NCBI GenBank assembly: GCA_023374045.1
Contig: CM041776.1
Span: 117,385,000 to 117,448,999, forward strand
Direction of reading: 5' to 3'
DNA: 64,000 nt
Source of the DNA: Limonium bicolor
Taxonomy: Eukaryota; Streptophyta; Magnoliopsida; Caryophyllales; Plumbaginaceae
The position numbers were made by a program, and so were the translations under genes. The number at the start of each line of letters is the position of its first letter. The stretch's first letter is position 1. A model generated the notes under the pieces. That model did no database searches. It was not told the origin of the DNA and saw nothing but the letters and a program-made list of their open reading frames with translations. Of this stretch, positions 22,261 through 32,888 are shown in pieces.

Positions 22261-24186
22261 TGTTATGCCCCATTTTTTTTTCTTTTATTTCATCCTGCTT
22301 CTATTTTGTTTCGGTTTTGCAAAGGGAGACTAATCATGTTTTGAATCTTGAGTTGATTCGTCTGTGATTTATTCCTGTCTTTAGTATTCATTTTGAGAAA
22401 GGAGATTTACATTGTTCTTTTCTTCCTTTCGTTACTTAATTATTAGTAAGAGAGGATAGTTATTAATAACTCTTTATTCCTTTTTGTTATTTATTCTTTG
22501 GTTAGTAAAAGGACTACTAACCTTCCTTTTCCTTCTTTTTACGTTATGCTATTATTCATAAAGGAAGGAAATTCCAAATCTAATTTAATTTCCTCTCTCC
22601 TTCTTTCCTGACGACATTTCACGTCAGTTTCTCCTCACCCAAAGAAGAAACTTCCGCTCTGCAAAGTTTTCCTCTTCCTCTTCCTCAATTCCTCTCTTCT
22701 TCACAATTCTTCCATCCTGCAAATTAATTAGTCTAGTGGCTAAGTTCAGCATCGAGGATTCCAATCCGTAGAGTCGGAGTGTGCGTTGCTGTTCATCAGT
22801 CAAGTTCCTTGCTTCTCCCTTCGGTGTTAGTCCTTTTCGATTTGTGCGAGTGTTTGTGATTTCGTGATGGAATTCGAGTAGAGATTGTTGTCGGGTCCAC
22901 AGAGATGGCTTTGCGTCGGATGTGAGGTAGGTGGTGAATGGATTCGGTTGTGTGTGTTCGTCCATGAGGATTTCTGATTTTGTTTGTTCTTCGTATATGA
23001 TTGTTTTAACTCTTTGATTTGGTGATGTTTTTGGTTGATTTTGATGTGCGTTTGATGCGTTAAAACCCCATGGAAATGTGTTTTCGATTGGTTAATTTGC
23101 TACAATAAGTTATGTATGTTTTGTGGGGGATTTGTGGCTTGGTTCTGGCTGATTTCCATAAGTGATTTTGCAGTTTTCGGTATGTCCTAACATATGTCCG
23201 AACATTGAAGTTCGGACATCATACTCCGGAGGATTTTCAGACTCTCGAATTAGGTCTGAACATGCAAGGTCGGACGCATGTGCTTCGTCCCTCTGCTCTG
23301 TTCTGTTAAAGGCTTCTGCTTCGTTTTGTAAAGCTTCTGTTTTGGGACCTAGATGTTTAGCTTCTGAGCCTTGGATAGTCGGGTCTGGCTGTCCCGTAGC
23401 ATGCTGCGCAGGAATACCTTCTGTTATTCCCTCAGGTTCCCTTCTGTTCTATCTCTCAGGGTCCCTTGGATGTTTAGTGACCGACGGGTCCATAGCTGTC
23501 TCTACGGCTTCTGTTGTGGGATCGTCGGATCCATAGGACGTTATGTGAGTCCTTCTGATGTGTCAGCTGGTGTCTAGTGTCCCACCTCTGTTTTGATTGA
23601 GCTTCTGTTATGAACTTCTGATTTTGTGGTTTGCTTTGTTCTGATTTAAGACTTCTGTTCGGTTTGCTCAGTTCCTACTTCTTTGCTCTGATTTGACAAA
23701 CTTCTATTTCGGTTCTGGCTTGTCACTCCTCTGATTTGAGAAAGCTTCATTCTCTATCTGATTTATGTTACAACTTCCAGTCTGATTTGCTAAGTGTATG
23801 TATTAGTATATGATTATGTTCAGTATATGTTTTGAGCATGCTTAGGTGATGAAGTTTATCACCTGCTGAGCTATAGTTTGGCTCACCCCTATTTCCGTCT
23901 GATTTGCAGGTTTAAGTTTCCTTTGAAGACTCCGCTCTGCTTTCTGCATCGTCCTTCGCTTTGTATTTGTAGTTGTGGCTTAAGGCCCTTTGTAATTTGA
24001 TTATGTGACGTAATGTAGTTTGGCTTCTGTATGTAATGTCAGATAGACCTTGTAATCTATCTTCAGTTAATAAAAGTGTACTTTTTTTTGTTTTGGGTAT
24101 CGTATGTTAGAGCCTTACGTTATTAGGTAATAGATACGTGGCGTGTAACGTCCCTAACTCCTAGGGTGGTGTTTGGGGTCGTTACA
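22261..24186 (+). repeat. Element D 3' LTR (1926 bp)
   Basis: Matches 9592-11655 plus 20221-20355 except for a 271-bp deletion at 23278-23281, where ATGT occurs at both ends of the missing piece in the 5' LTR (10610 and 10881). The palindrome cluster is reduced to 23196-23281. Confidence 0.94.
23196..23281. repeat. Palindrome cluster in D 3' LTR, truncated
   Basis: Keeps TGTCCGAACATTGAAGTTCGGACA-type and GCAAGGTCGGAC motifs; the last arm is lost in the 271-bp deletion. Confidence 0.75.
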
Positions 24187-24534
24187 CCCCATCCAACAAC
24201 AAACACATAACAACATCCTGCAGCAGAAAATATACTACTTCACATTACTTAACTCGATGGTGTTACACGCCGTTAACCACCCACGTGGCTAACAAGGCTA
24301 TTACATAACCACTGTACCGGTCTAATGGACTAGATTCCCGAGCGACTACACATTACTATCCCTTTTCATTAACAACAATAACAACATACACCTTTCAACT
24401 GTACCGAGTATTTACAAATTGATGCCGGTAACAATTCCGGTCTTACTACACCTACTGTATATATACAATTTAAATAATTACCCATGTACAACGACTACCC
24501 CGTCCTACTCTCGAACGGCTTCCAGCTCTTGTAC

Positions 24535-27500
24535 CTGAAATAGGAAAGAAGAGAAAGGGTGGCCCCCAAGGGGCTCAGCACCTTTGCTGGTATGGTAATC
24601 CCGCAGCCCACATGCTACCGGGCCACGCACAACTAATTGTCGTCTTAGCATGCGGTTGATTATATTTAAATCATGCATGCAACTGTAAACACACAACACA
24701 TAACATCTCGCCTCTATGGGGCCCAACAAACGGATAGTACGTCCTTATTTGATAAGTCACTCATGGTATTCATTATCCCTAGAGTGTTTCTCCTCTAATG
24801 GAGCTACTTTCTTAATAGACGACACTTACCCGTTATTCGGGTTAACCTTAAACGCCTCTTATCACAAACTGGGATTCATATCCATGATCCACATACTCCA
24901 CAATTACAACGTATAACATACATCACATAACAACACTTTTCATGTTTCAACGTGCACATAACAATATCGCAATAGAAATTGCATTACATCAACAACACAT
25001 AACATAACGGGTGCGGTTCTCTTAGGAGCCGACCCAAACATAGTTACTTCACTGATGAGCCTAGAGAATGTTGCCAGTCTCATGATAAGCTCGTTACATA
25101 ACTCGTTACCATCTCGTTAAATGAACGGATAACTTAACACAAGGTGTCTCAGATATAGTGATCCAAGCACACCGAACAAACATAACATAGTATGCCCCTG
25201 TGGCCCGACGTGAGTCAGTAATAGCCTTGGTTAAGCTAAAGGGAAGGTTGGAAACCAAATTGGAAAAACAACCATAACATACGGAGAGGATCGAACCTGA
25301 TATGACAACGACCCCCATACTCACACGCGTGGCCGGAACAGACCGGACTCCTCACTTCCCCCATTAGCACTTGTTAGAAGTTCAACATTGAACTTAATTA
25401 AACAATCACAACATTAGGTTAAGTCTTGTTAGACACACACAAGGGAAGGGAGAGTCATACTTTCACACACAAACATCACACACAAACATCACATAACTAA
25501 CTCACGCATAGCCGTGGTTAGAACGTTCCTTAGGTCGGAACGTTATCACCGGATACCGTTCTCTTACGTTTACCTAATAGTGGTTAACTAGCCCTTCAAG
25601 CGCATTCGAGGTTACCGGTATCGGCACGTAAACATACAACAACAATAACGACTGTAAACTCGTTTCATGATTTATCTTATAACGTGGCAAACACACAGAA
25701 AAACACATTGGCATACAAGCCGGTGTAATCCGGTAGGACACAGCTTGCAAGAAAACCATACCTGTCACCGGAGTCCACTTATCATGTCCACTTATGTTCC
25801 TCGAGCAATTCTCGAACAACTGATGACATTACATGTATTTTTATTAACATCGGGGTATCATGATTGTTTAAGTCTAAATGCTTATAACTTATCCTCGTTA
25901 ACTTAGTTAAATAACTTCACATTTTAACTTGTTTTACTTTTACATTTTAATACAACTTTTCCCCCACTATATTGTCATTATAACTCACTTAACATGTCCT
26001 CAACAATCTTATAACATCATTACTTAATAATCCCCATCATCCTATAGCCTTAAACCATGTTTTTGGTCCGACCGACCATGCACAAGGTCGGTCCATTCCA
26101 GAACACTTTACCGTCAAAATTTCTACTTCGACCGACCTTGTAAGTTCGGTCGCATGTTCGGTCCATTCCCGAGAGTTTCTTCCCTTTGAAAATTCAGGCC
26201 CGACCGAACTTGCCAAGTCCGGTCCCATGTTCGGTCGATTCCAGAAACTTAATTCGTACACAAAATACAAGCCCGACCAACCTTGCAAGTCCGGTCCCCA
26301 AGGTCGGTCCATTCCAGAAACCAATTCTCGCAGGGTAAACTGGGCTCGACCGACCTTGGCAAGTTCGGTCGCAAGGTCGGTCTGCTCCAGACCCTTATTT
26401 TCCATTGCCCATTTAACTCCAAACTTCACCTCATATATCCTAATATGTCCTAACCTCATTTGGGCACTTCAAACACATCTTTAGCCATGTACTAAATTCC
26501 TTAAATCACCCACCAAAACTATCTTTATCATTCCACAAACTCCTTACAAAATCTCTTAATACTTGTACATTTTTCATTTGGTTTTCTAAATGGTATTTCA
26601 CCTATAATGACCACTATGCCAAGATGTTTCCTCTACACCTTAGCATCATCGCTCAACATCTTTTCTTACTACCAAATCTCCTTGTCCACATTTTACCTAA
26701 ACATCATTTATTCCTTGGATATCAACATTACCTAAACCTTAAACAACTTCTCCAAGACTTTAATACATTCCTCAAAAACCCACTTTGAATTCCTAGTACT
26801 TCCAAGATAATACCTAAATCCTTGTATCACTCTAAATCACCTTAATACATGCTTTCTTCTCTAGTAAAACACTTGTTCAACTTTAACACTTCCTAGTTCA
26901 CCAAAACTTATTTAAAACACTTAGAACGTCTTACACATTTCTCCAAATTTTGCCATAGCTTCTCTTGTATATACTCACATCCAAACACTTAGGTTTTTAC
27001 CTTATTTCATTCAAGAACACCTAAAATCCATCGAGAGTATTCTCACACACATAAGTTCACCAAATTTACACTACATCACAATATAGTGCATAAACTTAAT
27101 TGCTTGGCACTTAGGCCCTTAAATAACATGGCTCTTAGGCCCTTAAGATGCATAAATCATAAACACTGAATTTCCCACATTGTATTTGCCTTTGACCTGC
27201 AAATACACTCAACAATACATATGCCTTTTAAAAACTCCTTGAGAGCGTTTCACTAGCTCATTTACCATTGGCTCCTTAGGCATTTTATTAAGCATATCAA
27301 GCTCATTTTCCTAAGGCATTTAAACTACATTGAGATAGCATATTTACCTCTTTCCCTCACAACTTCTTTCTTGTTTCCTTGACTAAATTGGCAAGGCTTT
27401 TGGTTGCTTGTCAACTTCTAAACATTATACAAATGATGTAATGAGTATACAAGCTTTAAGCTTCATCTCATTGTAAACCCTAGTTACATATATTATCTTA

Positions 27501-27690
27501 ACACATTAAGGTAATTGTTTTACCTTTGAATGGAAAGAGAGCTTGAATGAGTATCAAGAGAGGACTCCTCCTAGCCCTTGGAAGATTCAAATGAAGCTAA
27601 AAGAAGCAAGGTAAAGACACCATGGTGAGGTGAATTTTCGGACATCATACAAACATGGAGGAAATATTATTTTTCTTTGTGATTCCTTAC
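24535..27690 (-). other. Predicted LTR leader intron, B 5' LTR copy
   Basis: Minus-strand donor CTAG/GTAAGGAAT (GT at 27689-27690) and acceptor CCTATTTCAG/GTAC (AG at 24535-24536), 3156 bp apart; C's LTR gives 3138 bp. This would be the copy used in B's full-length RNA. D's insertion lies downstream of the acceptor. Confidence 0.42.
26065..26385. repeat. Palindrome cluster in B 5' LTR
   Basis: Same motif set as 1996-2328, with one CCGACCGACCTTA unit contracted at the left edge. Confidence 0.85.
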
Positions 27691-28796
27691 CTAGAAGCAA
27701 GGGAGAACAACAAGGTGTGAAAATATTAGCTCAAGCTCCTTCAATGGTGAATCTCCATGGCACCAAAATTGAGCTCTTGAAGATTTGAAAAGGTAGAAGT
27801 GTAGAGCTTGCTCCAACTAGAAGAATGGTGGTCTTGAAATTGAATTTGGAGCATGGAATCATAAGTTACAAGTGAAGGAAGATGAAGAATGAGATGGTGC
27901 TGTTGGAAACCAATGGAGAGAGGAGGAAGAAGATGGGAACTGTGGGAAATGAAAGGAAAGAAGAGAATGAGGTGAGAGAGTTCACTTTGTTAAGATATTT
28001 TACATATAAAGCAAATAGTACTTTACTTGCTTTTTCATTACTTATTTACTTATCAACTAACAAGGTGGTGACTCACCTTGATAAAACTGCCCCCCATTTA
28101 ATAAGAAGGGTATAATAGTCTTTGTTGACCAATTTAATTACTTATAACAACATATGTTACAAACTAGCTTATTAAAGTTACTATTCACTAAAACAAGGCA
28201 CATAGATGTGAAATTTTTGATTTCCCATTGATGTAGACTTCCAAATGTGATACTATATAGTACAAATGTTAATTAAAGAGAAATTATGGACATTTAGCCA
28301 CTCAAAACTCATTTACAAGACAATTTTCCAAAAATGTGCTTTAAGACTCCTTAAAGCACATTTTGTGTTTTAACTTGTTTTCAAGCTTGGTTTTCTTTAG
28401 TAGTTGATTTAATATGTTCATTAACATATTTATAAGGTATAAATATGACCTTTAGGTCTTATACAAATTTATCCCAAGCTTAGAGCACATTTTTGCTCAT
28501 ATTGACTTTAAGGTATATTCTTGTGTTTTATTTGGTTTAACTGTCTACCAAAATTTCCTAAGGACTTAATTAGCCTTATTAAATCATAATTGAATATTAT
28601 TAAGTCTTGGTAGGCTCTTTGGGTCCCAACCAAGTTCACTCCAAGCTTAGAGCATGTTTTTGCTCAAGCTGTGTCTTAGTGCTTTATTATGTTTTACTAT
28701 GGTTTAAGTTGTACACTGACGTTTCTAAGGCACTTTTTAGCCTTTAAATACCATAGTTTAAATGTTTAACAACATATCAAGGTTTGGGGTATTTCA

Positions 28797-28801
28797 GAAA
28801 G
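28797..28801. repeat. B target-site duplication, right copy
   Basis: GAAAG, matching 93-97. Confidence 0.95.
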
Positions 28802-31278
28802 TATGGTGGAATTAAATAAAACCGAGAATACTATGGTACATTTGGTATGTTATAACAATTTATAACTATAGGTTATAATTGTTTTAATGACATAAATGTC
28901 ATAATATATGTTATATAACTATGATATAACATTATATAAATTATGTGGTGGGTTTTGTAAATATTTAAGAAAATAAATGTTGTTCGGAAATAATGGGAAT
29001 TCTAGAACAAAAATTTATAATATGGTTTTCAATGTTATAAAGGTTATAACATTTATAATATAAGAAATATTCATTAAAAGATAATGAATATATTATAAAG
29101 ATTTACCATATAATAAATGGTCCCATAATACATGTATATAAATAAATATATGTTATGGTGTGGAAAATATAATATGGTTCAATAACCATATATTATCATA
29201 ATTAAAATGATATAAGATAAAGAGAAAAGAATTACAAACATTAGATATGGAAATTCTAATGTTAGGAGTATACATGGAAAAAATAAGGATTTATATAATT
29301 CAAAGTATTCTTTTTACATATGAATTATACCACATTAAACTTGGAAAAACAAACCTTAGGAAAATAAATACTAAGGTGAGATGTATAGTATATGATTAAG
29401 ATTATACATGCAATATAGTGATACACTATATAATATACAAATGTGTATTAAATTACATGCGATAATAAACGTTTAAAGTTAAGTATATTAATATACTCGA
29501 TGTAATCACGCATGAAATATGACGTTATTCCAAATCCCGAGTTAAACTGAAAACCCGACAAACGTTAATAGTTAACAACGGGGAATAAACCGGGATGGTT
29601 TAGTAACGGTACGGGGTGCCATAGTGTATTGTTAGTACGAGATGCTGATGCATAGTGTGACACATATTTATAGATTGTAAGAGGCGTCTCGAGGATCACC
29701 AGAGAATTTAGCTGATTCATACTCCACGGTCTTATAATCCCGGTGCACGGTATGTTATTTATGTGGCTTGATTGTCTCTGAGGATTTCCTTAGTTCAGAC
29801 ATTGTGTGAAAATCTGTGTTAAGATTGAGTGTCTGCTTGTGTGAATTAATATGCTTGAGTTGTGTATTAATGCTGCTTTATTATTATTACTGTTGTACGA
29901 TAACAGTACCGTTTGTACATATGAACATATTATAAAACGAACTAGCGGCAATGATGCAACCTTATATGTGAAATATAAGGAACGTAAGTAAAAACGTTGT
30001 AGCATTAAGATAATAATATATATATATATATATATATTATCCGAGACTTATATACGGAGCATTGGCCTCTTTAACGCCGCTCTCGTATCTAACACTGGAT
30101 CCCGAGTCTACGTACTCAGGATTGGACTAATGACCTTAGTCTGCTGTGTTAGGAAAAATAGTAAAACGATGCGATGGTATATATAAGTTTATCAAGAGGA
30201 TGTGGCTCTTGCTGTGAACTGTGATCAATTAACGATACCAGGATACCGTGTGGTAACCGTAAGTATCTGGATAAATTTCCAATGGACTACAGATGGTTCG
30301 TCGGTCGGAGACTCTACCGCTGGAGTGGCTACTGCCGTGGGTGACCCGCCATAGGAGATGGGTAACTTAGAGACACGTCATCCTAACGAGATGTTGTCAT
30401 TAGGCATGACTGAACAATTACGAACGACTATATTAGCTCATACATTAGGCGAACATTATTTGGGCTAGTATGCCAAAGACGGGAAATTATACTTGTTTAT
30501 AATTCTCGTTGTTTCGCCTGTGCTCAGTGGTTATGCTTTGTGATTATGTGTGGTATGTTGGTGGATTTGTTTGAATGAGCCATTGTGCTCATATTGTGTG
30601 TGTGGATTATAGTGGATTGTTTGGTCGAGTGAGTCGCCGTACTCAATTATGAACTATCAAGTGTTTGTTGGAATGGAGTCTCTGTACTCATATAAGCGTT
30701 GTAACGCTTCCAGTGGTTTATTACGATGCGATGTGTGAAGCCGGGGGCTTGTTTACTAATTGAGTTTACTGCAATATACATTGTTGCTTACAGTTTTTAT
30801 TTTAAACTACTTGCATGAAAATGAATTGCATGCTCTCGACCAGTTAACTGATGGTCCGAGGGGGCATGATAGTCTTGTAGTAACATACTCAGTAGAGGCT
30901 GATTCCATACCACAAACAAACATTTTTGCAGGTATGCAGCTTCTGGTGTCGACCAAAAGAGGGACGCGCTGGGTAGTTCAGTTACAGTTGTTTTAACATG
31001 CGTTGTTGCATTTCGATACGATCTTAGAAATGTGTATAGGATTGGGACACTTAGAATGCTCACTGTGAATGTATTTTATATCAGTTTGGGAAGGTTAGAT
31101 CTATCTCTTGTTGTCACTGTGGGAAATTATTTCGTATTAATGAATATATCTATAACCACGTTATTACTCGTATGGGTGAGTGAGAACGGTGACACCAGTA
31201 GTTCAATTGTTGAGATTACCGCTGCGATTTCAATGTTAAGTAAGATGATTAGGAGCCGATTAGAGTAGGGGTGTTACA
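28802..31278 (+). repeat. Element A 5' LTR, part right of B
   Basis: Its start matches 62766 onward in the 3' LTR with few differences. It contains an (AT)n run at about 30015-30038 and an acceptor-like CATTTTTGCAG/GTATG at 30931. It ends GGGGTGTTACA at 31278. The matching donor-like CTTAAG/GTAATGG is visible in the 3' LTR at 60991. No palindrome cluster like those of B-E was found. Confidence 0.92.
30015..30038. repeat. (AT)n microsatellite in A 5' LTR
   Basis: A simple AT run, repeated at the end of the window (63979-64000) in A's 3' LTR. Confidence 0.9.
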
Positions 31279-31282
31279 AAAG

Positions 31283-31295
31283 TGGTATCAGAGCG
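31283..31295 (+). other. Primer-binding site of A (initiator-Met tRNA)
   Basis: TGGTATCAGAGCG, four bases after the LTR end. Confidence 0.94.
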
Positions 31296-31310
31296 GAGTA
31301 CCGCTCTGAT
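31287..31310 (+). other. Perfect hairpin overlapping A's PBS
   Basis: Stem ATCAGAGCGG, loop AGTA, stem CCGCTCTGAT. In B and C the tenth pair is A-T instead of G-C with the loop unchanged, so both arms changed together. Confidence 0.9.
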
Positions 31311-32564
31311 GACAAGAGATAGTAGGATTTATACAGTGAGCATAGGTTTTGGGAATACAGAAAACGTTGTGAGGATACGTGACCTTGCGGGGTTGATGCA
31401 ATGCTTAAGGCTTGCACACCATAGCCGTAGAGGCACTTCAATACTAAACGACCGAGACTACGGTATTAGACCGAGTAAAGGTCTAACCCGTCCTCTTGAC
31501 ATATGACAGGGAGAGGTCTGGGTAACAGTACTAAGGAAGAACGCGGGGCAGCGGAAGGTGGTGAAGGTCCAGCAACCCCAAGTAATGCGAAGACGGTATG
31601 AACCGCTCGCACTTGATGGGAGAGCACCCCGAGAAATTTGCAATGGAACCCCACCCGCCGCAGCCCGTACCTCGAGTACTATCTAATGAGGTAAGGAAAT
31701 GAGAAACACCACAGAGATAACTCTCCTGATCGGGAAGACCCGATGTGGATGCTTTGAGAATTATATTAAATGTGGAAAATAAATGAAATACCCCAAACCT
31801 TGATATGTGGTTTAAATATCAAACTATGGTATGTAAAGGCTAAAAGTGCCCTAGTAACATCAGTGAACAATTTAAACCACAGTAAATGCAATAAAGCACT
31901 AAGATCCAGTTTGAGCAAAAACGTGCTCTAAGCTATGAGTGAACTTGGTTAGGACCCAAAGAGCCTACCAAGACTTAATAACATTTAATTATGATTTTAT
32001 AAGGCTAATTAAGTCCTTAGGAAATCTTGGTAGACAGTTAAACCAAATAAAACACAAAAAAATACCTTAAAGTCAATATGAGCAAAAATGTGCTCTAAGC
32101 TTGGGATGAATTTGTATAAGACCTAATGGTCATGCCTATACCTTATTTATATGTTAATGAACATATTAAATCAATTACTAAAGAAAACCAAGCTTGAAAA
32201 CAAGTTAAAACACAAAATGTGCTTTAAGGAGTCTTAAAGCACGTTTTGAAAAATTGTCTTGTAAATGAGTTTTGAATGGCTAGATGTCCATCATTACTCT
32301 TTAATTAACATGTGTACTATATAGTATCACATTTGGAAGTCTATATCAATGGGAAATCAAAATTTCACAAATATGTGCCTTAGTTTGTGAATAGTGCCCA
32401 AATAGTGCTAGTTTTGACTTAAGTCAACTTTAATTAGTTAAATGGTCAAACAAAGACCATAAGTATCTTATATATTGAAGGGGGCACTGTTTTGAGTGTG
32501 TGAGTCATCACACTTGGCTAGCAAATAAAGAAAAGAAGAAAGAATAAAGTGAAAAGTTACTTTA

Positions 32565-32640
32565 TGCCTTATAACATAAATATCTCCAAACTAAACCTCT
32601 CTCCTCACTTTCTCTTCTTTCTTCTTGGTTCCCACCGTCT
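32565..32640 (+). promoter_or_regulatory. Putative LTR promoter and leader start of C
   Basis: CCTTATAACATAAATATC is followed by a CT-rich stretch (CTCTCTCCTCACTTTCTCTTC). The same arrangement is in LTR 2 (about 41965), LTR 3 (about 51340) and B. Inference only. Confidence 0.32.
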
Positions 32641-32888
32641 CCAACCTCATCCTCCCTTCTCCATCTCGTTTTGCTACAGCCATATACCATTCTCCATCTT
32701 TGAATGCTTGTAACTTCTAGCTCCATGCACCAAATCAAATTCCAAGACCATATTTGTCTTAGTTAGGTCAAGCTCTACACTTCTCTCTTTTCAAATCTTC
32801 AAGAACTCCATTTTGGTGCCATGAAGATTCTCCATTGAAGGAGCTTGAGCTCACCTTTTCATGCCTTGACATTCTCCTTTGCTTCAAG

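Larger units (their letters stand above)
9592..24186 (+). mobile_element. Element D: non-autonomous LTR retrotransposon inserted in B's 5' LTR
   Basis: Starts TGTTATGCCCC and ends GGGGTCGTTACA, flanked by CCCCA at 9587-9591 and 24187-24191. Without E it is about 6.0 kb: LTRs of 2199 and 1926 bp and an interior of 1905 bp. The interior has a PBS and a PPT but no gag-pol frame. Its LTR 3' end, PBS leader and PPT context closely match E, and the LTRs share blocks such as GAGCCTTGGATA and CATGCTGCGCAGGAATTCC. I read it as a deletion derivative of an E-type element that could be mobilised in trans. Confidence 0.92.
98..28796 (-). mobile_element. Element B: LARD-like LTR retrotransposon inserted in A's 5' LTR
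   Basis: Read on the minus strand, B starts TGAAATACCCC at 28796 and ends GGGGTGTTACA at 98. It has two LTRs of about 4.6 kb, an internal region of 4838 bp, an initiator-Met PBS and a gypsy-type PPT. The TSD is GAAAG. No open frame in the interior resembles gag-pol apart from a short protease relic, so it is non-autonomous. It is closely related to C: the interior and the PBS-side third of the LTR are near-identical to C, while the other part of the LTR differs. D has inserted 12 bp from the inner edge of its 5' LTR. Confidence 0.92.
24187..28796 (-). repeat. Element B 5' LTR, main part
   Basis: Begins with D's right TSD CCCCA (24187-24191) and runs to GGTATTTCA at 28796. It is very similar to 98-4741. 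The palindrome cluster at 26065-26385 has lost a 13-bp unit relative to the 3' LTR. A's LTR resumes after GAAAG (28797-28801). Confidence 0.94.
31279..31783 (+). other. Element A internal region, part left of C
   Basis: PBS and leader, with no coding sequence recognised. A small hairpin ATCGGG-AAGA-CCCGAT at 31729-31744 has a counterpart in C (TCGGG-AAAA-CCCGA, 36609-36622). It ends with ATAAA (31779-31783), the left TSD of C. Confidence 0.85.

Noticed and set aside
28802..31278. Stretch read as host intergenic DNA next to B
   Set aside because: It matches the 3' LTR of A from 62766 onward, so it is A's own LTR.
31032..31506. Several 70-80 codon frames at the end of A's 5' LTR and start of its interior
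   Set aside because: They cross the LTR end and the PBS, overlap each other and show no domain.
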